This document shows, piece by piece, positions 38,521-47,077 of a DNA stretch of 64,000 bases. The translations under genes were made by a program, and so were the position numbers. The stretch covers positions 1 through 64,000 of the forward strand of contig NZ_JABULX010000001.1 in the NCBI RefSeq assembly GCF_013328345.1, in the 5' to 3' direction. How positions within the stretch are numbered: the stretch's first letter is position 1; every line of letters starts with the position of its first letter. The notes beneath the pieces were generated by a model. That model was not told where the DNA came from, ran no database searches, and worked only from the letters and a program-made list of their open reading frames with translations. The stretch comes from Marinifaba aquimaris (GTDB taxonomy: Bacteria > Pseudomonadota > Gammaproteobacteria > Enterobacterales > Alteromonadaceae).

Positions 38521-39711
38521 TTATAACACTGCAGCAATAGATTCGGCTAAGTACTCAACATTTGCTTTAGAGATACCAGCGATATTGATACGGCTGTTAC
38601 CAGCCATATAAATGCTGTATTCATCGCGTAAACGTTGTACTTGTTCTTTGTTAATGCCTAAGAAAGAGAACATGCCCGCCTGACGTTCAATATGGCTGAA
38701 GTCTTTCTCTACGCCTAATTCTTTTAACTTAGATACTAATAATGTACGTAAGCTGTTCATACGCTCACACATTTCAGCTAATTCAGCTTTCCAAACTTTA
38801 GTCAGTTCTTCATCTTTTAAGATGATACCAACTAACGCTGCACCGTATGAAGGTGGCATTGAGTAAATACCGCGTGCAATACTAAGCGTATTAGTGCGCA
38901 CTGCTTCAGCTTTGTCAGCATCTTCAGAGATAACGGCAATCATACCTGTACGTTCACGGTATAAACCAAAGTTCTTAGAACAAGACGCAGCGATTAACAT
39001 TTCAGGTACAGCAGCAGCTAGCTCGCGTACACCTTGAACATCCGTTTCTAAATCAACACCAAAACCTTGGTATGCAATATCAACATAAGGAGTAAATTTC
39101 TTCTCTACGGCTAACTTGATAATTTTACGCCATACGTCTAAAGGAATATCTTCACCAGTTGGGTTGTGACAACAACCGTGAAGTAAAACAACGTCGTTCT
39201 CACCAAGTGTTTCTAGCGTTGCTAACATTTCGTCAGCTTTTAGTGAATTCGTTTCAGTATCGAAGTAAGGGTAAACTTTTAAATCTAAACCAGCAGACTT
39301 CATTAATGGCACGTGGTTCGCCCAAGTAGGGTCACTTACCCATACCGTTGCACCAGGCTTTGCCGCAGCGATTAACTCAGAACCTAAACGCAATGAACCT
39401 GTACCACCTGGCGCTTGAATTGCTGAAATGCGACCAGACGTAAGTAACGGATTATCAGAGCCTAATAATAAAGCCTGCATACCCGCTAAATAGTCAGCAT
39501 TGCCCTGTGCAGCAATATACGCTTTAGAGTCTTCAGTTTCAGTTAACGTAGTAATAGCCTGTTGAACACTGTCTAAAATTGGCGTAGTGCCTTCTTCGGT
39601 TTTGTAAATACCAACACCTAAATCGATTTTCTTTGGGTTAGTATCTGCTTTGTATGCAACAGCAATACCTAATAACGGGTCTGGTGGAAGTGTTGATAAA
39701 TCTTGGAACAT
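38521..39711 (-). CDS. aspartate/aromatic amino acid aminotransferase
   Basis: This 396-residue PLP enzyme belongs to the type I AspC/TyrB group. The PLP-binding lysine is in SCSKNFGLYRERTG (near 246). VSDPTWANHVPL, HGCCHNPTGEDIP and YVDIAYQGFG carry the cofactor contacts, and SRINIAGI near the C-terminus holds the substrate-carboxylate arginine. Sequence alone does not separate aspartate from aromatic preference. The phh genes 2.4 kb upstream make an aromatic role possible but they are a separate transcript. Confidence 0.92.
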   Translation of the reverse strand: MFQDLSTLPPDPLLGIAVAYKADTNPKKIDLGVGIYKTEEGTTPILDSVQQAITTLTETEDSKAYIAAQGNADYLAGMQALLLGSDNPLLTSGRISAIQAPGGTGSLRLGSELIAAAKPGATVWVSDPTWANHVPLMKSAGLDLKVYPYFDTETNSLKADEMLATLETLGENDVVLLHGCCHNPTGEDIPLDVWRKIIKLAVEKKFTPYVDIAYQGFGVDLETDVQGVRELAAAVPEMLIAASCSKNFGLYRERTGMIAVISEDADKAEAVRTNTLSIARGIYSMPPSYGAALVGIILKDEELTKVWKAELAEMCERMNSLRTLLVSKLKELGVEKDFSHIERQAGMFSFLGINKEQVQRLRDEYSIYMAGNSRINIAGISKANVEYLAESIAAVL

Positions 39712-39964
39712 GGTGAAATCCTATAGATAAATATGCTTTTAAAATGAATAAAAAAGCAGAATTAAACAATTTTATGCGCTAAGCATACCTGAAAACGCAT
39801 CCTTTTTGTAATAATTTTTCAGCGATTTTTTAATAAAAAATGCTACATGAAATGCGTTGAGAATTAGGGCTAGCGTTTAATAAAGTAAAATCAGAATCAA
39901 AGCTAGCCACAGATTAAATCTCGATAAATGAATAAAAGCTACATTTATTCAGTTAAAAATGGGG

Positions 39965-40585
39965 TTACACCGCCATAAATGCGCGGCATGCAAGGCCAAT
40001 AAACAATAAGCCCGAAACACGGTTTAACCACAAAACACCATTTGGCGAAGATAAGTGATGACTGACCTTTTGAATCACTAAACTCACCCAAATAAACCAA
40101 ATTGCATCAACAACCCAAGGTGTTAACAGTAATACGCTCGACGTCTGCCATGACAAGTTTTCACTATCGATAAATTGACTAAACAATGCCGTAAAAAAGA
40201 TGGCCGATTTAGGATTCAAAATAGCAATAGCGAAACCTTGAATCGCCGATTTGTATAAAGGGATTTGCGATTGTGGTTCAGCACTAATTTCAATTTTTTC
40301 TTTCTTGCTCATTAAAGCTTTAATACCTAAATAAGCCAAAAAGCCCGCCCCACCATAAACAATAAATTGATAAACCTCAGGTGAAGCAATTAATAAAGCC
40401 GAAATCCCCAAAATAGTGGCCAATGCGTACAGTGCAATACCCGTAGCATGGCTAATGGCAGCAACTATGCCATGTCTTGGAGAATAGCTAATTGCGTGCT
40501 TAACAATAAGAATAAAACTTGGACCAGGTGAAACTGCGCCCAATACACAAATAAATAAAAAAGGTAACCAATCAGTTAATGTCAT
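39965..40585 (-). CDS. LysE/RhtB family amino acid exporter
   Basis: The start is taken at the ATG at 40585 (MTLTDWLPFLFICVLGAVSPGPSF), right at the end of the upstream K+ channel gene; a longer frame would overlap that gene. The 206-residue protein has about six membrane segments and the LysE signature GAVSPGPSFILIVKHA near residue 14, plus NPKSAIFF near 130. Such proteins export amino acids or related compounds; the substrate is unknown. Confidence 0.88.
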   Translation of the reverse strand: MTLTDWLPFLFICVLGAVSPGPSFILIVKHAISYSPRHGIVAAISHATGIALYALATILGISALLIASPEVYQFIVYGGAGFLAYLGIKALMSKKEKIEISAEPQSQIPLYKSAIQGFAIAILNPKSAIFFTALFSQFIDSENLSWQTSSVLLLTPWVVDAIWFIWVSLVIQKVSHHLSSPNGVLWLNRVSGLLFIGLACRAFMAV

Positions 40586-40586
40586 A

Positions 40587-41639
40587 TTATGCAATCTGCT
40601 CGAAGCTAATTCGTTCACTGTGCATGTAATGCAAATAGATATTATCGCCAGATAATGCTAAATCAGCATTAGGCATTAATTCCAAACTCTTACCAAGCTC
40701 ATCAAAAGCAACCCCGATAACATTAGCGCCAGTCTTGCTGTAGATATGTTGTTTCATTTGAGCAAATTGGCCATGCTGACCAAAAGGCATTTTCAATACA
40801 TACAGCGTAATGCCATCACGAGTATCAAGAAGCTGATTGATAACGGCCGTAGCGCCGTGATCTTGTGAAGCTCGAACTAATTGCTCAACCCTTTTAGATG
40901 TCGAACACTCAACATTGAGCTTTAACCTATCAAGCGACTGTATGTAACTAGCATCATCAAAGTGAGTGACAATATGGCATTGCTCATTAACCAAACCGGA
41001 TACATGTACAGTTAATGCTAAATTTTCATCGTCTGAGCTTGCGTTAATAATCACACGACAAGCCTTAGCGAGGTTGATTCTCGCCATTTCTTCATCGCTG
41101 GCAAAGCTAGAGACCTTGGCAAATTCAACGGATGAATTATCATAAAATGGGTGGGTCATTTCTTTATCTGTAGTGCAAAACAAAATACTGCGGTTCTGAC
41201 GCTTTTTATCTGCCAATAATAAGTCGATAGACTTAATGGCTTGTTCTTGATCGTTGCAAAATAAAATAATGTGATCATCGAGTGAGTGAAAGTTCTTCAT
41301 ACCTTGCACATGCCTACTAATTAAATGAAATATAAATTCTGCTGTTTTGCCGAGTAATGAGCCAAATAAACCGAGACCAAGCCCGATAAACCATAGATCA
41401 ATAATAACTCTAACCGCACCACCTTCGGCATATAAGTCGCCATAACCAACTGTACTTATTGTCACTATCCAAAAATGAAAATAAGTGTGCCAGCTATCTA
41501 CGAGATGCCCCTGCCCCAGTCCTAAGCAAAGCAAATAACCGATGGCATAATGACCAAGAGCGATAAATACCAAGCTTTTCCAGCTTAGTCGCATAAAATG
41601 ATGTATAAGTCGTCGAAATGTATGAATAAAGATGGACAT
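40587..41639 (-). CDS. potassium channel protein with TrkA-N-like domain
   Basis: The 350-residue protein has two membrane segments around a pore loop with the K+ filter TVGYGD (near 60), followed by an RCK/TrkA-N-like domain (about 115-240; HIILFCNDQEQAIKSIDLLL, RVIINASSDDENLALTV). A C-terminal region (about 260-350) like TrkA-C follows. The Rossmann glycine motif is degenerate (LFCNDQE), so nucleotide binding is uncertain. It lies one base upstream of the LysE-family gene, suggesting coexpression. Confidence 0.88.
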   Translation of the reverse strand: MSIFIHTFRRLIHHFMRLSWKSLVFIALGHYAIGYLLCLGLGQGHLVDSWHTYFHFWIVTISTVGYGDLYAEGGAVRVIIDLWFIGLGLGLFGSLLGKTAEFIFHLISRHVQGMKNFHSLDDHIILFCNDQEQAIKSIDLLLADKKRQNRSILFCTTDKEMTHPFYDNSSVEFAKVSSFASDEEMARINLAKACRVIINASSDDENLALTVHVSGLVNEQCHIVTHFDDASYIQSLDRLKLNVECSTSKRVEQLVRASQDHGATAVINQLLDTRDGITLYVLKMPFGQHGQFAQMKQHIYSKTGANVIGVAFDELGKSLELMPNADLALSGDNIYLHYMHSERISFEQIA

Positions 41640-41734
41640 TCAGCGCCTATCCTGTGGCCTATTTATGCAGAATGTAACTTGAATCGGCATGAAAAAAAAG
41701 CTGAGTGTCATAAATAACACTCAGCGAGCGATTT

Positions 41735-42106
41735 TTAGTAGATACCGGGCTCTAAACTACCCGGCCCTTCAGAAAAAACCTGTTCCGTTTTAGCTGCAAG
41801 GATGAAGTCATTTTTGTGTAAGCCATTAATTTTATGCGTCCACCAAGTAACCGTTACTTTGCCCCACTCGGTAAGCAAGCCAGGATGATGGCCGTGTTCT
41901 TCTGCCAATTCCCCTAGTAAATTTGTGAAGGCCAAAGCATCAACAAAATTTTTAAACTTATATACTTTGATTAACTGATCAACACCATCAATATTTTTAA
42001 CGTTCCAATCTTTTAGTTCTGTTAATAAATCAGCTTGTTCTGCTTTGGTTACTAACGGTGCACCGATGCGACATGGCTCACAGGTAGAATCACATAAATT
42101 AGTCAT
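41735..42106 (-). CDS. phhB: pterin-4a-carbinolamine dehydratase
   Basis: PhhB dehydrates 4a-hydroxytetrahydropterin formed by phenylalanine hydroxylase, recycling the cofactor. The 123-residue protein contains the catalytic motif region EEHGHHPGLLTEWGKVTVTWWTHKINGL (His pair near 71-73, TWWTH near 90). An N-terminal extension has two cysteines (CDSTCEPC), common in bacterial PhhB. It lies 21 bp downstream of phhA in one operon. Confidence 0.95.
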   Translation of the reverse strand: MTNLCDSTCEPCRIGAPLVTKAEQADLLTELKDWNVKNIDGVDQLIKVYKFKNFVDALAFTNLLGELAEEHGHHPGLLTEWGKVTVTWWTHKINGLHKNDFILAAKTEQVFSEGPGSLEPGIY

Positions 42107-42127
42107 AGTTTGCTTTCCTTCTTATTG

Positions 42128-42919
42128 TTAACAAACACGCGAAATTGCTTCGGCATCAAATAAACCAAGCGAAATCGCTTCATCAACATGCGCCATAATA
42201 TCCAGCTTACTAAGCTCGAATAACGCACTGATTGTTTCTATTTCAAAGTATTGAGGCTGAAGCTCATCAATACGGTAAGGTGTTCTTAAAACATTGTCGA
42301 TATCAAAGCGACATCGCCTCGGCTTATCACTAAACATAGCGTATCGCGTCTCTTCTGGTGAGGATAAAATCCCACCACCGTAAATTTTTCTTTCGCCTTG
42401 CTGCTGCAAAAGGCCAAATTCAACGGTAAACCAATAAAGTCTTGCTAAATAAATACGTTGCTTAGCATTTGCTTTTTTACCTAGCTGACCATAAATATGC
42501 GTAAAGTGCGCAAAGTCAGGGTGAGTTAGCATTGGACAATGGCCAAATATCTCATGGAAAATATCTGGCTCTTGTAAATAGTCCATATCTTGTGGGGTAC
42601 GAATAAAGGTAGCCACAGGAAACTTCTTGTTTGCCAGTAATGAGAAAAAATGGTCAAAATTAATTAACGCAGGAACAGGCGCTATCGACCACCCCGTTGT
42701 TGACAATAACACTTCATCAACTTCAGCGAGTTGAGGAACTCTATCTTGGGGTAAATCCAGTGCCTCTAAGCCACGAATGTACTCTTCACAAGCATATGCT
42801 TTTACTTGCTCATGCTGTCGCTCGCATAAGTGTTGCCAAGTGGCATTTTCTTGCTCGGTCCACTCAATATACCCAGCATCATCTATTGGTTTGGCTACAT
42901 ATTTAGCGCTTGATTTCAT
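42128..42919 (-). CDS. phhA: phenylalanine 4-monooxygenase
   Basis: PhhA hydroxylates phenylalanine to tyrosine using tetrahydropterin and Fe(II). The 263-residue monodomain enzyme has the iron site HEIFGHCPML (two His, near 121-126) and the third ligand Glu in TVEFGLLQQQGERKIYGGGILSS (near 165). It lacks the regulatory ACT domain of animal enzymes, as bacterial forms do. The upstream 169 bp contains no operator I can assign. Confidence 0.96.
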   Translation of the reverse strand: MKSSAKYVAKPIDDAGYIEWTEQENATWQHLCERQHEQVKAYACEEYIRGLEALDLPQDRVPQLAEVDEVLLSTTGWSIAPVPALINFDHFFSLLANKKFPVATFIRTPQDMDYLQEPDIFHEIFGHCPMLTHPDFAHFTHIYGQLGKKANAKQRIYLARLYWFTVEFGLLQQQGERKIYGGGILSSPEETRYAMFSDKPRRCRFDIDNVLRTPYRIDELQPQYFEIETISALFELSKLDIMAHVDEAISLGLFDAEAISRVC

Positions 42920-43088
42920 AATACACCCAAACTTAGTCTTGCTATGTTCGTATTAATGCTACGAAACTCGTTATATTCGACTTAGTAAACGTTGTACTGA
43001 TATTTTTGACCAGCTTTGTAGGAGAATTAGCAGTGTAAAGCTGATAAAACACTGCAACATAAAATTGACAGCACGCTTAGATTAACCA

Positions 43089-43433
43089 CTACAAAAGCGC
43101 ATTTATCTTTTTGTAGAGGTCTATTGCTTGTTGCTCATTCAAACCAAAACTACTAGCAGCTTCACCTACGCTACTCGATACGCGCACGAAATCAGAGCTG
43201 ATCGTTCGTTGAGCATTAGCGGTTTCCAGTTGCTCACTTAACTCTTGATTATTTTTGTCGGTTTGATTGAGAATTTGCGCTTGCGGGCTCAACGAGACTT
43301 GGTCATCTTGGTTGCTAAAAACTTGACTCGCTTGCGGGCTAGCACTGGGAAGCTGACGGTTCAGTTCTTCATTTCCAGTACTACTGGTTGTTGAGTTTGT
43401 ATTAAGGCCAGATTGTAATGAGCCGATTTCCAT
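43089..43433 (-). CDS. small hydrophilic protein of unknown function
   Basis: The start may be the first or second of two adjacent ATG codons; the second (43433) gives MEIGSLQSGLNTNSTTS, 114 residues. The protein is polar, Ser/Gln/Asn-rich and probably disordered up to about 75, with the short motif DQVSLSPQAQIL near 45 and a helical C-terminus (FGLNEQQAIDLYKKINALL). I do not recognise the family. It lies in a row of small unknown genes. Confidence 0.6.
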   Translation of the reverse strand: MEIGSLQSGLNTNSTTSSTGNEELNRQLPSASPQASQVFSNQDDQVSLSPQAQILNQTDKNNQELSEQLETANAQRTISSDFVRVSSSVGEAASSFGLNEQQAIDLYKKINALL

Positions 43434-43494
43434 CACAAATCCCCCAATTTGCGCTACCTTACCGTTTTAAGTATAGCGCAAAATAGGTTATTTA

Positions 43495-43842
43495 TTAGTC
43501 GTCAGTTTTAGTCTCACTGGCCACTTCCGCAGCAGCGGTTTGTTCAAGTTGGTGCTCAAGAGCAAAAATTTGATTAAGCAGTTTAGCCAGTTCAGTCAGT
43601 TTAGCCGGTTCAATCTTAGTTTCTGTACCATTACCGGTTGCTTCTAAAAAACGTTTAGCTAATTCTTCTACATAAGGCACCACGCGATTGGCCTCACATT
43701 GAAAACCCGAGTCTTTGGGGAAAATCGCTTGAAACTTCCCTAAGCCCTTTTCCGCAAAACCATCCAAAACTAAATCACAGGCTTTAGCTTTTTCATGAGC
43801 CAGTTGCAAGTTCTGCCTAAAGGCATCAATTACTTTTTCCAT
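43495..43842 (-). CDS. small acidic helical protein of unknown function
   Basis: The 115-residue product is mostly helical and acidic, with two cysteines (KACDLVLDG, FQCEANRVV) and an alanine/glutamate-rich tail (LEQTAAAEVASETKTDD). No signal peptide or membrane segment. The central FPKDSGFQCEANRVVPYVEELAKRF region is the most structured. No family recognised. Confidence 0.6.
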   Translation of the reverse strand: MEKVIDAFRQNLQLAHEKAKACDLVLDGFAEKGLGKFQAIFPKDSGFQCEANRVVPYVEELAKRFLEATGNGTETKIEPAKLTELAKLLNQIFALEHQLEQTAAAEVASETKTDD

Positions 43843-44005
43843 TTTTATCTCTTAATCATGATTTGTATTGATTTTACCAAAGCCGTTTGTCGACTAAAAA
43901 TAAAAAATAAAAAAAACATTAAAGCTATTCATTTTTTGACCGATAAGCTGATGAGGGCGTTGAAACTCTCGTTAACCAAATTGATGTTTTATTGGAGAAA
44001 ATGCT

Positions 44006-44200
44006 ATGCAAGTAGGTTCAACACCAAGTCCCCAAATGCAAGGTGCTGGCGAAGGTGGCGCAGAGTTACGTGCTGCTAAGTTGGCAAAAGGGCAACAAGA
44101 AGCTGAAGGAAAAGCGGCTATGGAGCTTTTAAAATCTGCTGAAATCCCCCCTCAATCAGCAAACCCGGCAGTTGGTGGCAACATCAATATCAAGGTTTAA
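44006..44200 (+). CDS. small protein (64 aa), unknown
   Basis: An ATG preceded by GGAG 10 bp upstream opens a 64-codon frame. The protein is Gly/Ala/Gln-rich (MQVGSTPSPQMQGAGEGGAE, then AAMELLKSAEIPPQS) and ends in PAVGGNINIKV. The pattern of a central LLKSA followed by a terminal Gly-x-Asn-Ile-x-Ile is reminiscent of YjfB-type putative motility proteins, but the similarity is weak. It is divergent from the preceding unknown gene. Confidence 0.5.
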   Translation: MQVGSTPSPQMQGAGEGGAELRAAKLAKGQQEAEGKAAMELLKSAEIPPQSANPAVGGNINIKV

Positions 44201-44258
44201 CTTGATACGCCAAACTTAACTATGGATGGCTGAGCTTGGCAACCCTCGTAATACAAAT

Positions 44259-44285
44259 AAACCTCTAATTACCCATTAGAGGTTT
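44259..44285. terminator. terminator between the 64-aa gene and epmB
   Basis: AAACCTCTAAT-TACCC-ATTAGAGGTTT is a perfect 11-bp inverted repeat in the convergent gap, with a T-run on the plus strand (TATTTTTT) shortly after. Confidence 0.75.
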
Positions 44286-44301
44286 CGTATTTTTTACCCG
44301 C

Positions 44302-45306
44302 CTAGTTAGTTACCTCAACAAATTTAATTGGGGTTTTACTCGCTTTCCCCCCCTCTTCCTTGACCCATTTCGGCATTAAAAAACCGGGTAAAGCTTTGAG
44401 CATGTCCTGATATAAAGCTTGGTGGTCTAAATCGGTTGAATCAAAATGTGCGGCATTTTGTACCTTATCAAACCAATGCAGGTAATAAGGTAAAATACCG
44501 ACCGAAAAGAGCCGCTCTGATAGTTCAACTTGTGTTTTCACATCGTCATTTATTGCTTTTAACAAGACAGCTTGATTGAGCAATGTAATGTTAGGCTGTC
44601 TAAGCTTATTGAGAGCCGCAGCTAACTGCTCAGATATTTCATTGGCATGATTGATATGTAACACCAAAACGACCTTAAGCGATGAATTGGCTAGTGCTTG
44701 GGCAAGTTTATCTGTCACACGCTGCGGGATGACAACGGGTAAACGCGTGTGAATACGCACACGTGTTAAATGCTCAACCCCCTCTAATTGGCTAATTAAA
44801 TCGATGAGGTGCTCATCTTTAGCCATCAATGGATCTCCCCCACTTAAAATAAGCTCATTGATTTGTTGATCGCTCTTTACATAGTCAATCACAGATTGCC
44901 AACTCGCTCGATTTAAGCTGTTTTCTTGATAAGGAAAATGTCGACGAAAACAATAGCGGCAATTAATGGCACAACCTGTTTTTAACATCATTAATACACG
45001 ACTTTGATATTTGTGTAATAAGCCAGGAATGACAGCTTGATGTTCTTCTAGTGGATCTTTGACGTAACCAGGCGTTTCAACCAGTTCTTGTTGCTGGGTA
45101 ATGACTTGCAAGAGAAGTGGATCGTTAGGATCGCCTTTTTTCATCTGTTGAGCAAAAGGCCTAGGTACGCGAAACGCAAATAGTTTTTTTGCGGCAAAGC
45201 CGGCTTCAAAAATGTGGGGAGAAATTTGCAAATAATCTAGTAAAGATTTGGCACAACTAAAAGATTTTGCGAGTTCTTTTTGCCAACAAGGTTCAAAATT
45301 GCTCAT
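44302..45306 (-). CDS. epmB: EF-P lysine 2,3-aminomutase EpmB
   Basis: EpmB is a radical-SAM, PLP enzyme that converts L-alpha-lysine to (R)-beta-lysine for attachment to EF-P. The 334-residue protein has the radical-SAM cluster motif CAINCRYCFRRHFPY (near 113), the SAM-binding LSGGDPLM (near 150) and a C-terminal region with the PLP lysine expected near the end (KWVKEEGGKASKTP). It is divergent from efp, the standard arrangement. Confidence 0.96.
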   Translation of the reverse strand: MSNFEPCWQKELAKSFSCAKSLLDYLQISPHIFEAGFAAKKLFAFRVPRPFAQQMKKGDPNDPLLLQVITQQQELVETPGYVKDPLEEHQAVIPGLLHKYQSRVLMMLKTGCAINCRYCFRRHFPYQENSLNRASWQSVIDYVKSDQQINELILSGGDPLMAKDEHLIDLISQLEGVEHLTRVRIHTRLPVVIPQRVTDKLAQALANSSLKVVLVLHINHANEISEQLAAALNKLRQPNITLLNQAVLLKAINDDVKTQVELSERLFSVGILPYYLHWFDKVQNAAHFDSTDLDHQALYQDMLKALPGFLMPKWVKEEGGKASKTPIKFVEVTN

Positions 45307-45342
45307 TTTCGGTTAAAATTGCGGGATTATTTTAAATCTTCC

Positions 45343-45364
45343 ACTTAACAATGCTTTGTTAAGT
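45343..45364 (+). promoter_or_regulatory. perfect hairpin in the efp leader
   Basis: ACTTAACAA-TGCT-TTGTTAAGT is a perfect 9-bp inverted repeat ending 18 bp before the efp start codon. It could be an mRNA hairpin close to the ribosome site or an operator for the divergent epmB/efp pair. It has no T-run, so it is not a terminator. Confidence 0.5.
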
Positions 45365-45382
45365 CTAACGATAGAGTGAATT

Positions 45383-45952
45383 ATGGCGAACTATAGCACG
45401 AATGAATTCAAAGCCGGCTTAAAAATTATGGTTGATGCTGAGCCTTGTAATATTTTAGAAAACGAATTAGTAAAACCAGGTAAAGGACAAGCCTTTAACC
45501 GTGTAAAAATTCGCAAATTAATCAGCGGTAAAGTTTTAGAAAAAACATTCAAGTCAGGTGAAAGTGTTGAAGGTGCAGATGTAATGGATACTAACCTTGC
45601 ATACCTATACAACGACGGTGAGTTTTGGCACTTCATGAACAACGAAACATTCGAACAAATCGCTGCGGATGAAAAGGCCGTTGGCGACAGCGTAAAATGG
45701 TTGGTTGAACAAGATGAATGTACAATCACATTATGGAACGGTAACCCAATCGCCGTAACACCACCTAACTTCGTTGAGCTTGAAATCACTGAAACAGATC
45801 CAGGTCTTAAAGGCGATACAGCAGGTACTGGTGGTAAACCAGCGACTTTAGTAACAGGTGCCGTTGTGCGTGTTCCATTATTTGTTCAAATTGGTGAAGT
45901 TATCAAAGTTGATACGCGTACTGGCGAATACGTTGGTCGTGCAAGTAAGTAA
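45383..45952 (+). CDS. efp: elongation factor P
   Basis: EF-P rescues ribosomes stalled at polyproline. The 189-residue protein has KOW-like domain I with the modified loop KPGKGQAF; Lys34 is the lysylation site. The OB domains II and III follow and end in [14 protein letters not shown]. It is encoded between epmB and epmA, so the full beta-lysylation pathway is in the window. The eight-proline run of the TonB2 protein in this window is a likely client. Confidence 0.98.
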   Translation: MANYSTNEFKAGLKIMVDAEPCNILENELVKPGKGQAFNRVKIRKLISGKVLEKTFKSGESVEGADVMDTNLAYLYNDGEFWHFMNNETFEQIAADEKAVGDSVKWLVEQDECTITLWNGNPIAVTPPNFVELEITETDPGLKGDTAGTGGKPATLVTGAVVRVPLFVQIGEVIKVDTRTGEYVGRASK

Positions 45953-45971
45953 TTTTTATTTACTCACTTTG

Positions 45972-45998
45972 AAAAAACCTGCTTTATGCAGGTTTTTT
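45972..45998. terminator. terminator of efp
   Basis: AAAAAACCTGC-TTTAT-GCAGGTTTTTTT forms an 11-bp stem with a T-run, 19 bp past the efp stop. Confidence 0.9.
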
Positions 45999-46031
45999 TG
46001 TTTTTAGCCCAGATACCCAAGAGATACAAGA

Positions 46032-46997
46032 ATGAATTGGCAAGCCAGCGCAAACCTGACCGCACTTAAACAAAGAGCGAAGATGTTTGCACAAATCAGA
46101 CATTTTTTTGCAGAGCGAAATGTTTTAGAGGTTGAAACCCCTTTATTAGCAACCAGTGGTATTACTGATCTTCACTTGGAAAATTTAACCAGCCAATACA
46201 CAGGGCCACACTTTCCAAAAGGTGTCGAGCTTTACCTACAAACATCGCCTGAATATGCAATGAAAAGAATGTTAGCTTCAGGCTCAGGGTGCATTTATCA
46301 AATTTGTAAAGCGTTTAGAGATGATGAATCTGGCCGTTATCACAATCCTGAATTTACCATGCTGGAATGGTATCGAGTCGGTTTTGATTTATCTGATTTG
46401 ATGGATGAAATGGATAGTTTATTGCAGGTAATACTCAATGTTTCATCTGCTAAGCGATATAGCTATCAGGCTATTTTCATTGAGGTATTAGACATAGACC
46501 CACTCCAAGCATCAACTGAATCACTCCAAGCATTTTTACGCAACAATGCCCAAGCGGATATGGCGAACATACTCACAGAAAAAGATGACCTGTTGCAGTT
46601 TATCTTTAGCTTTTTTATCGAGCAGAAAATCGCTCAAACTCAGCCTTATTTCATCTATGACTTCCCTGCATCTCAGGCTTGTTTAGCCAAATTGAATCCA
46701 GACGACTCTCGGGTAGCAAAGCGTTTCGAAGTTTATTTTAAAGGGGTTGAGCTTGCTAATGGCTTTGATGAGTTAACCGATGCCACTGAGCAAAGAAAGC
46801 GATTTGAACAAGATAACCTAATGCGCCAAGCCAACGGCAAGCATAGTAAGCCGATTGATGAAAACTTATTATCAGCCATTGCTGCGGGTTTACCTGATTG
46901 TTCTGGTGTCGCGATGGGGCTAGATCGGTTGCTGATGCTAGCAGGCCAATACGCACATATTAAAGAGGTGATCAGCTTTGATTTAACTCGTTGTTAA
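46032..46997 (+). CDS. epmA: EF-P--(R)-beta-lysine ligase EpmA
   Basis: EpmA (GenX/PoxA/YjeA) ligates (R)-beta-lysine to EF-P Lys34. The 321-residue protein is a LysRS-like class II core without an anticodon domain. Motif 2 is FRDDESGRYHNPEFTMLEWYR (near 97) and motif 3 is GVAMGLDRLLMLA (near 294). The length matches the family. It follows efp by 79 bp with a terminator between them. Confidence 0.96.
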   Translation: MNWQASANLTALKQRAKMFAQIRHFFAERNVLEVETPLLATSGITDLHLENLTSQYTGPHFPKGVELYLQTSPEYAMKRMLASGSGCIYQICKAFRDDESGRYHNPEFTMLEWYRVGFDLSDLMDEMDSLLQVILNVSSAKRYSYQAIFIEVLDIDPLQASTESLQAFLRNNAQADMANILTEKDDLLQFIFSFFIEQKIAQTQPYFIYDFPASQACLAKLNPDDSRVAKRFEVYFKGVELANGFDELTDATEQRKRFEQDNLMRQANGKHSKPIDENLLSAIAAGLPDCSGVAMGLDRLLMLAGQYAHIKEVISFDLTRC

Positions 46998-47077
46998 ATC
47001 AACAATAAAAAACAGATTCAAAGCATAGATTTACCACTTAAACACTAGCCATTTACCACTTTTATTCTTATTCTTGA

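Noticed and set aside
42920-43088. TyrR/PhhR-type operator upstream of phhA
   Set aside because: Only imperfect partial inverted repeats around AACGTT were seen; they do not match the TGTAAA-N6-TTTACA consensus.
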